Shown one piece after another: positions 19,401-29,954 of a DNA stretch of 58,517 nucleotides (within the stretch, counting starts at the first letter, position 1; each line of letters starts with the position of its first letter). A model generated the notes under the pieces. The model worked only from the letters and a program-made list of their open reading frames with translations, did no database searches and was not told the DNA's origin. The position numbers were made by a program, and so were the translations under genes. The stretch is from Bacillus pseudomycoides (GTDB taxonomy: Bacteria; Bacillota; Bacilli; Bacillales; Bacillaceae_G), in NCBI RefSeq assembly GCF_002582035.1, contig NZ_NUQE01000024.1:1-58517 (forward strand), read 5' to 3'.

Positions 19401-19901
19401 ATGAGCAAAGCAATCGAATCTAAACAACAGGTTGTAACTGAAATCGCTGAAAAACTTCGCGAAAGTAAATCAACAATCGTTGTTGACTACCGTGGTTTAA
19501 CAGTATCTGAAGTAACAGCATTACGTAAAGCATTACGTGAAGCTGGCGTTGAGTTCAAAGTTTATAAAAACTCTTTAACTCGTCGTGCTGCAGAAACTGC
19601 TGAATTAACTGAGTTAAACGAATACCTAACAGGACCAAACGCAATCGCGTTCAGTAACGAGGATGTAATTGCTCCTGCGAAAGTATTAAACGACTTCGCT
19701 AAAGATCATGAAGCTTTAGAAATTAAAGCTGGCGTAATCGAAGGTAAACTTGTATCACTTGATGAGGTTAAAGCTATCGCTACTCTTCCATCACGTGAAG
19801 GCTTACTTTCTATGCTTCTTAGCGTTCTTCAAGCTCCAATGCGCGGTCTTGCAATCGCTACTAAAGCAGTTGCAGATCAAAAAGAAGAGCAAGGCGCTTA
19901 A
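19401..19901 (+). CDS. rplJ: 50S ribosomal protein L10
   Basis: Anchors L7/L12 dimers to the ribosome as the stalk base. The 166 residues begin [12 protein letters not shown] and include [27 protein letters not shown] 19401 follows AGGAGGTG, downstream of the leader terminator. The frame is open upstream, but that part lies in the leader RNA. Confidence 0.97.
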   Translation: MSKAIESKQQVVTEIAEKLRESKSTIVVDYRGLTVSEVTALRKALREAGVEFKVYKNSLTRRAAETAELTELNEYLTGPNAIAFSNEDVIAPAKVLNDFAKDHEALEIKAGVIEGKLVSLDEVKAIATLPSREGLLSMLLSVLQAPMRGLAIATKAVADQKEEQGA

Positions 19902-19968
19902 TTTTTTAAAAGATAATTACGTGTTATCGATAAAACAATACAAACCTATTTAAGGGAGGATATTTACA

Positions 19969-20328
19969 ATGACTAAAGAACAAATCATTGAAGCAGTTAA
20001 ATCTATGACTGTATTAGAACTTAACGACTTAGTAAAAGCTATCGAGGAAGAATTCGGCGTAACTGCTGCTGCTCCTGTAGCTGTAGCTGGTGGCGCTGGT
20101 GAAGCTGCTGCTGAGCAAACTGAATTTGATGTTGTACTTGCTAACGCAGGCGCACAAAAAATCAAAGTTATCAAAGTTGTTCGTGAAATCACTGGCCTTG
20201 GCTTAAAAGAAGCTAAAGAAGTAGTTGACAACACTCCAAAAGCAGTTAAAGAAGGAGCTTCTAAAGAAGAAGCTGAAGAAATCAAAGCTAAACTTGAAGA
20301 AGTTGGCGCTTCTGTAGAAGTTAAGTAA
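19969..20328 (+). CDS. rplL: 50S ribosomal protein L7/L12
   Basis: Stalk protein that recruits translation GTPases. The 119 residues have the N-terminal dimer domain, an Ala/Gly-rich hinge ([17 protein letters not shown]) and a C-terminal domain with [29 protein letters not shown] precedes the ATG. It is followed by a strong terminator. Confidence 0.98.
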   Translation: MTKEQIIEAVKSMTVLELNDLVKAIEEEFGVTAAAPVAVAGGAGEAAAEQTEFDVVLANAGAQKIKVIKVVREITGLGLKEAKEVVDNTPKAVKEGASKEEAEEIKAKLEEVGASVEVK

Positions 20329-20345
20329 TTAACTTTTGAAGCTAT

Positions 20346-20378
20346 AAAAAAGCTCGCTCTCATGCGGGCTTTTTTTTT
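20346..20378 (+). terminator. Terminator after rplL
   Basis: AAAAAAGCTCGC / GCGGGCTTTTTT, one G-T pair, with a six-base loop and eight T. The stem's A tract makes it potentially two-way. Confidence 0.88.
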
Positions 20379-20403
20379 AACTGTAAAGAAAAGAGGTGGC
20401 CAC

Positions 20404-21003
20404 GTGGCAGACCATTATTTTTCTAACGACCCTTCTAGTAAAAGTGATCGTAAACGATGGGAGTATACATTGAGAGGAAATCAATTTATTTTCTTATCTG
20501 ATCATGGGGTATTTTCGAAAAACGAGGTAGACTTTGGTTCTCGTCTTTTAATTGAAGCATTTCAAATGCCGGATGTTCGAGGCAATGTATTAGATGTTGG
20601 GTGTGGGTATGGTCCAATTGGTTTGTCGTTAGCAAAAGAGTCTCAAGGGCGCGAGGTTCATATGGTGGATGTGAATGAAAGAGCACTTGAACTTGCGAAA
20701 GAAAACGCTGCTAATAATAAAATTGGGAATGTCCAGATTTATCAAAGTAGTGTATATGAAAATGTAAAAGGTCAATACGCTGCGATTTTATCTAATCCGC
20801 CAATTCGTGCGGGGAAACAAGTGGTGCATGAAATTCTAGAAAAAGCTGTGGATCATCTTGTGCCAGGCGGCGAGCTTTGGATTGTGATTCAGAAGAAACA
20901 AGGTGCGCCATCCGCGATGAAAAAGTTAGAAGAAATGTTCGATTTTGTGGAAGTTGCAGAAAAGAAAAAAGGATATTATATCATAAAATCAAAAAAACGT
21001 TGA
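20404..21003 (+). CDS. RsmC-like class I methyltransferase (YbxB)
   Basis: Likely an S-adenosylmethionine-dependent RNA methyltransferase; E. coli RsmC makes m2G1207 in 16S rRNA, but the target of this protein is inferred. The 199 residues contain the SAM-binding motif VLDVGCGYGPIG (about 62-73), an acidic end of strand 2 (MVDVNERAL), and the catalytic NPPI (131-134) typical of N-methylation of guanine or adenine. It is a single-domain form, half the size of E. coli RsmC. Start GTG 20404 after AAGAGGTGG. Sits between rplL and rpoB, as in B. subtilis. Confidence 0.88.
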   Translation: MADHYFSNDPSSKSDRKRWEYTLRGNQFIFLSDHGVFSKNEVDFGSRLLIEAFQMPDVRGNVLDVGCGYGPIGLSLAKESQGREVHMVDVNERALELAKENAANNKIGNVQIYQSSVYENVKGQYAAILSNPPIRAGKQVVHEILEKAVDHLVPGGELWIVIQKKQGAPSAMKKLEEMFDFVEVAEKKKGYYIIKSKKR

Positions 21004-21021
21004 CGGTTTTTTTTGTTTGTG

Positions 21022-21049
21022 TTAGCATTATAAAATGCCAATATATAAT
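21022..21049 (+). promoter_or_regulatory. Possible promoter of rpoB-rpoC
   Basis: TTAGCA (21022-21027), 16-base spacer, TATAAT (21044-21049). It would give a leader of about 235 bases before rpoB. Confidence 0.55.
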
Positions 21050-21126
21050 TTTCTGCGTTGAGAACGATGTATATTTTTGCTTCTCTTGGAAAAGATAGTA
21101 AAATCAGCAGATTATGAAACAGAATG

Positions 21127-21158
21127 ATGGTTTTCTTATAGAAGCCATTTTTCTTTTT
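21127..21158 (+). terminator. Attenuator-like hairpin in the rpoB leader
   Basis: ATGG plus TTTC pair with GAAG plus CCAT across a short loop, with one bulge, followed by TTTTTCTTTTT. A second hairpin follows at 21203-21225 (GGCTA / TAGCC). Confidence 0.5.
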
Positions 21159-21243
21159 GAGCAGTTAGAAATACTCAACGTATCTATCTTTTTTAGAGAA
21201 AAAGGCTACGCAATTTGTGTTAGCCGTATTTAGTTGTGATTTT

Positions 21244-21263
21244 GCGCATTTATGCGCATTTAT
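21244..21263 (+). repeat. Tandem 10-base repeat in front of rpoB
   Basis: GCGCATTTAT occurs twice head to tail. The unit's TGCGCA is self-complementary, so the two copies can also pair as a 6-bp hairpin with a TTTA loop. It ends 28 bases before the rpoB start codon. Confidence 0.8.
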
Positions 21264-21291
21264 AATACTCATGATTTGAGGGGTGAAGCAG

Positions 21292-24200
21292 TTGACAGGT
21301 CAACTAGTTCAATACGGACGCCACCGCCAACGAAGAAGTTATGCCCGTATTAGTGAGGTATTAGAATTACCAAATCTTATCGAAATTCAAACCTCTTCTT
21401 ATCAGTGGTTTCTTGATGAGGGTTTGCGAGAAATGTTCCAAGACATTTCTCCGATTGAAGACTTTACGGGAAATCTATCGCTTGAGTTTATCGACTACAG
21501 TTTAGGCGAAACGAAATATTCTGTAGAAGAATGTAAAGAGCGTGATGTGACGTATGCAGCACCACTTCGTGTAAAAGTGCGTCTAATCAATAAAGAAACT
21601 GGTGAAGTGAAAGAACAAGATGTGTTCATGGGAGATTTCCCACTCATGACAGAGACAGGAACATTCGTAATTAACGGTGCAGAACGCGTTATTGTTTCTC
21701 AGTTAGTTCGTTCACCAAGTGTATACTACAGCGGCAAGGTGGACAAAAATGGGAAACGTGGATTTACTGCTACTGTAATTCCAAACCGCGGAGCTTGGTT
21801 GGAATATGAAACAGATGCTAAGGATGTTGTTTATGTGCGTATCGACCGTACGCGCAAACTACCTGTAACTGTTTTGTTACGCGCATTAGGGTTTGGCTCT
21901 GATCAAGAAATCACCGAGCTTATAGGTGATAACGAATACTTAAGCAATACGCTAGAAAAAGATAACACGGATAGCACAGAAAAAGCATTGCTTGAAATTT
22001 ATGAGCGTCTACGTCCAGGTGAACCACCAACAGTAGAAAATGCGAAGAGCTTGCTTGTTTCTCGTTTCTTCGATCCAAAGCGTTATGATCTAGCAAATGT
22101 AGGTCGCTACAAAATTAATAAGAAGTTACACATTAAAAACAGATTGTTTAACCAACGTTTAGCTGAAACTTTAGTGGATCCTGAAACAGGTGAAATTCTA
22201 GCAGCAGAAGGAACAATCTTAGATCGTCGTACATTAGATCGTATTTTGCCATACTTAGAAAAGAACATTGGCTTTAAAACAGCGAAGCCGATGGGCGGAG
22301 TTGTAGAAGGCAATGTTGAATTGCAATCTATTAAGATTTATGCTCCAGATGCAGATGGAGAGCGTTCTATCAATATTATTGGTAATGCGAACATTGATCG
22401 CGAGGTAAAACATATTACACCAGGCGATATTATTGCATCTATTAGCTATTTCTTTAACCTTCTATATAAAGTAGGAGACACGGATGATATTGACCATTTA
22501 GGAAACCGTCGTCTACGTTCTGTAGGGGAATTATTACAAAACCAATTCCGTATCGGTCTTTCTCGTATGGAGCGTGTTGTTCGTGAAAGAATGTCGATTC
22601 AAGATACAAATGCAATTACACCGCAGGCGTTAATTAACATTCGTCCAGTTATTGCATCTATTAAAGAGTTCTTCGGCAGCTCGCAGTTATCTCAGTTCAT
22701 GGATCAAACAAATCCATTAGCAGAGTTAACGCATAAACGAAGACTATCTGCATTAGGGCCTGGTGGTTTAACACGTGAGCGCGCTGGTATGGAAGTGCGT
22801 GACGTTCACTACTCTCACTATGGTCGTATGTGTCCGATTGAAACGCCAGAGGGACCAAACATCGGTTTGATTAACTCATTATCTTCATTTGCAAAAGTAA
22901 ATGAGTTTGGTTTCATTGAAACACCATATCGTCGTGTTGATCCAGAAACTGGACGAGTAACAACACGTGTGGATTATTTAACAGCTGACGAACAAGACAA
23001 CTATGTTGTTGCCCAAGCAAACGCACGTTTATCTGAAGAAGGAGATTTCCTTGATGAAGATGTTGTAGCGCGTTTCCGTGATGAGAACGTTGTAGTAAAA
23101 CGCGAACGTATTGACTACATGGATATCTCTCCAAAACAGGTTGTGTCTGCTGCGACAGCTTGTATTCCGTTCTTAGAAAATGATGACTCGAACCGTGCGC
23201 TAATGGGTGCGAACATGCAACGTCAAGCAGTTCCGCTTATGAACCCAGAATCTCCAATTGTAGGTACTGGTATGGAGTACGTATCAGGGAAAGACTCAGG
23301 TGCTGCAGTAATCTGTAAATATCCTGGTATTGTTGAACGCGTAGAAGCTCGCGAAGTTTGGGTACGTCGTTATATCGAAGTAGACGGTCAACAAGTAAAA
23401 GGTAATTTAGATCGCTATAAAATGTTAAAATTTGTCCGTTCTAACCAAGGAACTTGTTACAACCAACGCCCAATCGTAAGTGTTGGCGATGAAGTTGTAA
23501 AAGGCGAGATTCTTGCAGACGGCCCTTCTATGGAAAAAGGTGAACTTGCACTTGGTCGTAACGTGCTTGTTGGCTTTATGACATGGGATGGTTATAACTA
23601 CGAGGATGCGATCATTATGAGTGAGCGCCTTGTAAAAGATGATGTGTATACTTCTATCCATATTGAAGAATATGAATCAGAAGCTCGTGATACGAAGCTT
23701 GGACCGGAAGAAATTACACGTGATATTCCGAACGTTGGGGAAGACGCACTTCGTAACCTTGACGAGCGCGGTATTATCCGCATTGGTGCTGAAGTAAAAG
23801 ACGGAGATCTACTTGTTGGTAAAGTAACGCCAAAAGGTGTAACAGAATTAACAGCAGAAGAACGTTTATTACATGCAATCTTCGGTGAAAAAGCACGTGA
23901 AGTACGTGATACATCACTACGTGTACCACACGGTGGTGGCGGTATTATCTTAGACGTAAAAGTGTTCAATCGTGAAGATGGCGATGAATTACCACCAGGC
24001 GTGAACCAACTTGTACGTGTATATATCGTTCAAAAACGTAAAATTTCTGAAGGTGACAAAATGGCCGGTCGTCACGGTAACAAAGGTGTTATCTCCCGTA
24101 TTTTACCGGAAGAAGATATGCCTTACTTACCAGACGGTACACCAATCGATATCATGTTGAACCCATTAGGGGTACCATCTCGTATGAATATCGGTCAGGT

Positions 24201-24822
24201 GTTAGAGCTTCATCTTGGTATGGCAGCAAGATATCTTGGTATCCATGTTGCAACGCCAGTATTCGATGGCGCTCGCGAGGAAGATGTATGGGGAACAATC
24301 GAAGAAGCTGGTATGGCACGTGATGCGAAGACAATTCTATACGATGGACGTACTGGTGAACCATTCGACAACCGTGTATCTGTTGGTGTCATGTACATGA
24401 TTAAACTTGCACACATGGTTGATGATAAACTTCATGCTCGTTCTACTGGACCATACTCACTTGTAACGCAACAACCTCTTGGAGGTAAAGCGCAGTTCGG
24501 TGGACAACGTTTCGGTGAGATGGAGGTTTGGGCACTTGAAGCTTACGGTGCTGCTTATACTCTTCAAGAAATCTTAACAGTTAAGTCCGATGATGTTGTT
24601 GGTCGTGTGAAAACGTACGAATCGATTGTAAAAGGCGAAAACGTTCCAGAACCAGGTGTTCCTGAATCATTCAAAGTATTGATTAAGGAATTACAAAGCT
24701 TAGGTATGGATGTTAAGATGATGTCTAGCGACGATACTGAAATTGAAATGCGTGATACTGATGACGATGATCATCAATCTGCAGATAAATTAAATGTCGA
24801 AGTTGAGACAACGAAGGAATAA
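21292..24822 (+). CDS. rpoB: RNA polymerase beta subunit
   Basis: Catalytic subunit of RNA polymerase with rpoC. The 1176 residues begin [20 protein letters not shown] from a TTG at 21292 after GAGGGGTG. The rifampicin-determining region reads [20 protein letters not shown] with the usual serine, aspartate, histidine and arginine residues, so the protein is predicted to be rifampicin-sensitive. The C-terminal [10 protein letters not shown] and the acidic tail are as in Bacillus. It precedes rpoC by 37 bases. Confidence 0.98.
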   Translation: MTGQLVQYGRHRQRRSYARISEVLELPNLIEIQTSSYQWFLDEGLREMFQDISPIEDFTGNLSLEFIDYSLGETKYSVEECKERDVTYAAPLRVKVRLINKETGEVKEQDVFMGDFPLMTETGTFVINGAERVIVSQLVRSPSVYYSGKVDKNGKRGFTATVIPNRGAWLEYETDAKDVVYVRIDRTRKLPVTVLLRALGFGSDQEITELIGDNEYLSNTLEKDNTDSTEKALLEIYERLRPGEPPTVENAKSLLVSRFFDPKRYDLANVGRYKINKKLHIKNRLFNQRLAETLVDPETGEILAAEGTILDRRTLDRILPYLEKNIGFKTAKPMGGVVEGNVELQSIKIYAPDADGERSINIIGNANIDREVKHITPGDIIASISYFFNLLYKVGDTDDIDHLGNRRLRSVGELLQNQFRIGLSRMERVVRERMSIQDTNAITPQALINIRPVIASIKEFFGSSQLSQFMDQTNPLAELTHKRRLSALGPGGLTRERAGMEVRDVHYSHYGRMCPIETPEGPNIGLINSLSSFAKVNEFGFIETPYRRVDPETGRVTTRVDYLTADEQDNYVVAQANARLSEEGDFLDEDVVARFRDENVVVKRERIDYMDISPKQVVSAATACIPFLENDDSNRALMGANMQRQAVPLMNPESPIVGTGMEYVSGKDSGAAVICKYPGIVERVEAREVWVRRYIEVDGQQVKGNLDRYKMLKFVRSNQGTCYNQRPIVSVGDEVVKGEILADGPSMEKGELALGRNVLVGFMTWDGYNYEDAIIMSERLVKDDVYTSIHIEEYESEARDTKLGPEEITRDIPNVGEDALRNLDERGIIRIGAEVKDGDLLVGKVTPKGVTELTAEERLLHAIFGEKAREVRDTSLRVPHGGGGIILDVKVFNREDGDELPPGVNQLVRVYIVQKRKISEGDKMAGRHGNKGVISRILPEEDMPYLPDGTPIDIMLNPLGVPSRMNIGQVLELHLGMAARYLGIHVATPVFDGAREEDVWGTIEEAGMARDAKTILYDGRTGEPFDNRVSVGVMYMIKLAHMVDDKLHARSTGPYSLVTQQPLGGKAQFGGQRFGEMEVWALEAYGAAYTLQEILTVKSDDVVGRVKTYESIVKGENVPEPGVPESFKVLIKELQSLGMDVKMMSSDDTEIEMRDTDDDDHQSADKLNVEVETTKE

Positions 24823-24859
24823 TTGGGATAACCTGTAGACTAAAAGGGAGGTAGGCCCC

Positions 24860-27800
24860 TTGATAGATGTAAACAACTTTGAATATATGAAGATTGGACT
24901 TGCATCACCAGACAAAATTCGCTCTTGGTCATATGGGGAAGTAAAAAAACCCGAGACGATTAACTATCGTACATTGAAACCAGAGAAAGACGGTTTGTTC
25001 TGTGAGCGTATTTTCGGTCCAACAAAAGACTGGGAATGTCATTGTGGTAAATATAAACGTGTCCGTTATAAAGGTGTAGTTTGTGATCGATGCGGCGTTG
25101 AAGTAACGCGTGCGAAAGTTCGTCGTGAACGTATGGGTCATATCGAATTAGCTGCTCCTGTATCTCATATTTGGTATTTCAAAGGTATCCCAAGCCGCAT
25201 GGGACTTGTCTTAGACATGTCCCCTCGCGCGCTTGAAGAAGTAATTTATTTCGCTTCTTATGTAGTAACAGAAAGCGGTGATACACCGCTTGATAAGAAG
25301 CAACTTCTTTCGGAGAAGGAATACCGTGCGTATCGCGATAGATACGGAAACTCTTTCCAAGCTTCTATGGGCGCAGAGGCAATTAAGAAGTTATTACAAG
25401 ATATCGATTTAGATAAAGAAGTAGACTTCTTAAAAGAAGAGTTAAAAACAGCACAAGGACAACGTCGTACTCGTGCTATTAAACGTCTAGAAGTATTAGA
25501 AGCATTCCGTAACTCTGGAAACGAACCATCTTGGATGATTCTAGATGTTCTTCCAGTTATCCCACCAGAGCTTCGTCCAATGGTACAGTTAGATGGTGGA
25601 CGTTTTGCAACTTCTGACTTAAACGACTTATACCGTCGTGTAATTAACCGTAACAATCGTTTAAAACGTTTATTAGACTTAGGTGCACCAAGCATCATCG
25701 TTCAAAACGAAAAGCGTATGTTACAAGAAGCAGTAGATGCTTTAATCGATAATGGTCGTCGTGGCCGTCCGGTTACTGGACCTGGTAACCGTCCATTAAA
25801 ATCTCTTTCTCATATGTTAAAAGGTAAGCAAGGACGTTTCCGTCAAAACTTATTAGGTAAACGTGTTGACTACTCTGGTCGTTCCGTTATCGTTGTAGGA
25901 CCAAACTTAAAAATGTACCAATGCGGTCTGCCGAAAGAAATGGCGCTTGAACTGTTCAAACCTTTTGTAATGAAAGAGTTAGTAGGAAAAGGTTTAGCAC
26001 ACAACATTAAGAGTGCTAAACGTAAAATTGAGCGAGTACAGCCTGAAGTTTGGGATGTTTTAGAGTCTGTAATTAAAGAACACCCTGTACTTCTAAACCG
26101 TGCTCCAACGCTTCACCGTCTTGGTATTCAAGCGTTTGAACCTACATTAGTAGAGGGTCGCGCAATTCGTCTTCATCCACTTGTATGTACTGCATACAAC
26201 GCGGACTTTGACGGTGACCAAATGGCGGTTCACGTTCCGTTATCATCAGAAGCACAAGCAGAAGCTCGTCTTCTTATGTTAGCTGCACAAAATATCTTGA
26301 ACCCGAAAGACGGAAAACCAGTTGTTACACCATCTCAGGATATGGTATTAGGTAACTACTACCTAACGCTTGAACGCGCAGGTGCAATTGGTGAAGGTAT
26401 GATTTTCAAAGATACGAACGAAGCAATACTTGCATACCAAAACGGATATGTACACTTGCATACTCGTGTTGCTGTTGCAGCAAGCTCTGTAAATAACGAA
26501 ACGTTTACAGAAGAGCAAAACAGCAAGCTGTTATTAACAACAGTTGGTAAGTTAATATTCAATGAAATCTTACCGAAATCTTTCCCTTACATTAACGAAC
26601 CAACAAAAACAAACTTGGAGAAAGAAACTCCAGTGGAATATTTTGTTGAAAAAGGCGCTAATGTAAAAGAAATTATTGCTAGTCGCGAAGAAGTGGCACC
26701 ATTTAGCAAGAAAATTCTTGGGAATATCATTGCTGAAGTATTTAAACGTTTCAAAATTACTGAAACATCTCGCATGCTTGACCGCATGAAAAATCTAGGA
26801 TTTAAACACTCTACAAAAGCTGGTATCACAGTTGGTGTGGCAGATATCCTTGTATTAGGTGAAAAAGAAGAAATCTTGCATGAAGCGCAAGCTAAGGTAG
26901 ATACAGTAATTAAGCAATTCCGTCGCGGTTTAATTACAGAGGAAGAACGTTATGATCGCGTTATCTCTATTTGGACTAATGCAAAAGATGTTATCCAAGG
27001 GAAACTGATGAAAACCCTAGATAAGCGCAACCCGATCTTCATGATGAGTGACTCTGGTGCCCGTGGTAACGCATCGAACTTTACTCAGCTTGCTGGTATG
27101 CGTGGTTTGATGGCAAACCCATCTGGTCGTATTATCGAACTTCCAATCAAATCAAGTTTCCGCGAAGGTTTAACGGTACTCGAGTACTTCATCTCTACAC
27201 ATGGTGCGCGTAAAGGTCTTGCCGATACAGCACTTAAGACTGCGGATTCTGGTTACTTAACTCGTCGTCTTGTTGACGTTGCACAAGATGTTATCGTTCG
27301 TGAAGACGATTGTGGAACAGACCGTGGCTTATTAATTGGCGCAATTAAAGAAGGAAACGAAATTATCGAGTCCTTATACGATCGTCTTGTAGGACGTTTC
27401 GCAAGAAAAACTTTGAAGCATCCAGAAACAGGCGAAGTGTTAGTTCGTGAAAATGAATTAATTACAGAAGATATCGCTTATATCATTGAAAAAGCAGGCG
27501 TTGAACAATTGTACATCCGTTCTGCATTTACATGTAACACACGCCACGGCGTATGTAAGAAATGTTACGGTCGTAACTTAGCTACTGGCACAGATGTAGA
27601 AGTGGGCGAAGCGGTTGGTATTATCGCAGCTCAATCTATCGGTGAGCCAGGTACACAGTTAACGATGCGTACATTCCATACCGGCGGGGTTGCTGGAGAC
27701 GATATCACACAAGGTTTACCACGTATTCAAGAGATTTTCGAAGCGCGTAATCCGAAAGGTCAAGCGGTTATCAGTGAAATCGATGGTGTTGTTGCAGCGG

Positions 27801-28471
27801 TTAACGATGTGAAAGATCGCCAAGAGGTTGTTGTACAAGGTGATGTAGAAGCTCGTACGTATGTAATTCCTTATGGCGCTCGTCTAAAAGTAGCTCCAGG
27901 ACACCGTATTGAACACGGTAAAGAACTTACAGAAGGTTCTATCGATCCGAAAGAATTACTGAAAGTAACAGATATTACAGCAGTCCAAGAATACCTGCTT
28001 CGTGAAGTACAAAAAGTATACCGTATGCAAGGGGTAGAAATTGGTGATAAACACGTTGAAGTAATGGTTCGTCAAATGCTTCGCAAAGTTCGTGTAATCG
28101 ATGCTGGTGAAACAGATGTATTACCAGGAACATTACTGGATATTCATCAGTTCACAGATGCAAATGCAAAAGTGTTGCTTAAAGGTAAACAACCAGCAAC
28201 AGCACGTCCAATCCTTCTTGGTATTACAAAGGCTTCACTCGAAACAGATTCATTCTTATCTGCAGCATCATTCCAGGAAACAACTCGTGTGTTAACTGAT
28301 GCGGCAATTAAAGGTAAGCGCGATGAACTTCTTGGTCTGAAAGAAAATGTTATTATCGGTAAACTTGTTCCGGCTGGTACAGGTATGAATCATTACCGCA
28401 GAGTAGATCTTGTAAAAACAGCAAAAGAAGAAATAAATGTAGAAGATAACGAGGTTTACGTAGAAAACTAA
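24860..28471 (+). CDS. rpoC: RNA polymerase beta' subunit
   Basis: Carries the catalytic centre of RNA polymerase. The 1203 residues contain the N-terminal zinc ligands C60, C62, C75 and C78, the catalytic NADFDGDQM (about residue 450), the trigger-loop region, and a second zinc site ([17 protein letters not shown]). The start is TTG at 24860 after GGGAGGTAG. Followed by a 352-base intergenic region with a new promoter. Confidence 0.98.
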   Translation: MIDVNNFEYMKIGLASPDKIRSWSYGEVKKPETINYRTLKPEKDGLFCERIFGPTKDWECHCGKYKRVRYKGVVCDRCGVEVTRAKVRRERMGHIELAAPVSHIWYFKGIPSRMGLVLDMSPRALEEVIYFASYVVTESGDTPLDKKQLLSEKEYRAYRDRYGNSFQASMGAEAIKKLLQDIDLDKEVDFLKEELKTAQGQRRTRAIKRLEVLEAFRNSGNEPSWMILDVLPVIPPELRPMVQLDGGRFATSDLNDLYRRVINRNNRLKRLLDLGAPSIIVQNEKRMLQEAVDALIDNGRRGRPVTGPGNRPLKSLSHMLKGKQGRFRQNLLGKRVDYSGRSVIVVGPNLKMYQCGLPKEMALELFKPFVMKELVGKGLAHNIKSAKRKIERVQPEVWDVLESVIKEHPVLLNRAPTLHRLGIQAFEPTLVEGRAIRLHPLVCTAYNADFDGDQMAVHVPLSSEAQAEARLLMLAAQNILNPKDGKPVVTPSQDMVLGNYYLTLERAGAIGEGMIFKDTNEAILAYQNGYVHLHTRVAVAASSVNNETFTEEQNSKLLLTTVGKLIFNEILPKSFPYINEPTKTNLEKETPVEYFVEKGANVKEIIASREEVAPFSKKILGNIIAEVFKRFKITETSRMLDRMKNLGFKHSTKAGITVGVADILVLGEKEEILHEAQAKVDTVIKQFRRGLITEEERYDRVISIWTNAKDVIQGKLMKTLDKRNPIFMMSDSGARGNASNFTQLAGMRGLMANPSGRIIELPIKSSFREGLTVLEYFISTHGARKGLADTALKTADSGYLTRRLVDVAQDVIVREDDCGTDRGLLIGAIKEGNEIIESLYDRLVGRFARKTLKHPETGEVLVRENELITEDIAYIIEKAGVEQLYIRSAFTCNTRHGVCKKCYGRNLATGTDVEVGEAVGIIAAQSIGEPGTQLTMRTFHTGGVAGDDITQGLPRIQEIFEARNPKGQAVISEIDGVVAAVNDVKDRQEVVVQGDVEARTYVIPYGARLKVAPGHRIEHGKELTEGSIDPKELLKVTDITAVQEYLLREVQKVYRMQGVEIGDKHVEVMVRQMLRKVRVIDAGETDVLPGTLLDIHQFTDANAKVLLKGKQPATARPILLGITKASLETDSFLSAASFQETTRVLTDAAIKGKRDELLGLKENVIIGKLVPAGTGMNHYRRVDLVKTAKEEINVEDNEVYVEN

Positions 28472-28513
28472 AATTTTCCGTCGTAAATTTTGTATAAAAA
28501 CAGATAATCCTAG

Positions 28514-28543
28514 TTGACATTATGCAATGTGAAATGTTAATAT
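28514..28543 (+). promoter_or_regulatory. Promoter of the str operon (rpsL-rpsG-fusA-tuf)
   Basis: TTGACA (28514-28519), 18-base spacer, TAATAT (28538-28543); an overlapping TATAAT at 28541-28546 would have a 21-base spacer. It gives a leader of about 270 bases. Confidence 0.7.
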
Positions 28544-28549
28544 AATCAA

Positions 28550-28823
28550 GGTTGCTCCTAAATAAACGTTGAATGTAATTCAACACGGTATAGTTAGAAC
28601 GTTGCAGTAGCTTTTGCGGTGCAACATAACGTACTTTTTAAAAACTGGATCTCAACATGAAAATGAATGAGATGCGGCAGGAGCTTCAGCGATAGGAATA
28701 ACAAGTTAAAACTGTTTTTGTGAGGAGAGAGCATTTGCTCTCCCTTGCAAAAACTTTGTTTTCAACTAATAATGAACCACCTGGATATGTGGTCATACAA
28801 ACGTGCGAAGGGAGGATAAATTA
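28550..28823 (+). promoter_or_regulatory. Structured rpsL leader
   Basis: No gene is visible here. In order it holds hairpins GTTGAAT / ATTCAAC (28569-28585), GTTGCA / TGCAAC (about 28601-28625), a boxA-like stretch (28631-28651), ATCTCA / TGAGAT (28649-28672), and a long hairpin 28714-28754 whose outer stem is GTTTTTG / CAAAAAC and whose inner stem is GAGAGC / GCTCTC. The last is followed by TTTGTTTT, a weak terminator-like tail. Function is inferred to be control of the str operon. Confidence 0.55.
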
Positions 28824-29246
28824 ATGCCTACTATTAACCAATTAGTGAGAAAAGGTCGTACTGATAAAGTATGGAAATCTAAATCACCTGCGTTAAACAA
28901 AGGTTTCAACTCTTTAAAGAAAAAATCAACTGATATCTCTGCACCTCAAAAACGTGGTGTATGTACTCGTGTTGGTACAATGACTCCAAAGAAACCGAAC
29001 TCAGCGTTACGTAAATACGCTCGTGTACGTTTAACAAATGGTATCGAGGTAACAGCATACATCCCAGGTATCGGTCATAACTTACAAGAACACAGCGTAG
29101 TATTAATTCGCGGTGGTCGTGTAAAAGACTTACCAGGGGTACGTTACCACATCGTTCGTGGTGCGCTTGATACAGCTGGTGTTGACAAGCGTATGCAAGG
29201 CCGTTCTAAATACGGTACTAAAAAACCAAAAGCAGCTAAGAAATAA
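28824..29246 (+). CDS. rpsL: 30S ribosomal protein S12
   Basis: Decoding-site protein; mutations here give streptomycin resistance. The 140 residues include [17 protein letters not shown] and [14 protein letters not shown] with the wild-type lysines, so streptomycin resistance by rpsL is not predicted. ATG 28824 follows GGGAGG. First gene of the str operon. Confidence 0.98.
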   Translation: MPTINQLVRKGRTDKVWKSKSPALNKGFNSLKKKSTDISAPQKRGVCTRVGTMTPKKPNSALRKYARVRLTNGIEVTAYIPGIGHNLQEHSVVLIRGGRVKDLPGVRYHIVRGALDTAGVDKRMQGRSKYGTKKPKAAKK

Positions 29247-29260
29247 TAAAACTGAACTGA

Positions 29261-29746
<486 letters not shown>

Positions 29747-29764
29747 GATTCAACGAAAAATAAC

Positions 29765-29829
29765 TATAAGCATAAACCGCTTTATTTGTCGCTTATGGAA
29801 GTGTGGAGAGGGAGAATACCTCTCCCTTT
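29765..29829 (+). promoter_or_regulatory. Two hairpins between rpsG and fusA
   Basis: ATAAGC (29765-29770) pairs with GCTTAT (29791-29796), and GGGAGA (29810-29815) pairs with TCTCCC (29821-29826). The second is followed by TTTC only, so it is not a convincing terminator. It could be a processing or protein-binding site. No clear promoter was found before fusA. Confidence 0.45.
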
Positions 29830-29954
29830 CAATGGGCGCTCGTTTTACATAATGAGGGTACTAGACATACTGACATATGTAACAAAATAAAGTGGCTTTT
29901 TTGCTACTTAAAATAAAAAAATCCAATCCATATTAGGAAGGAGAAAGACACCAA

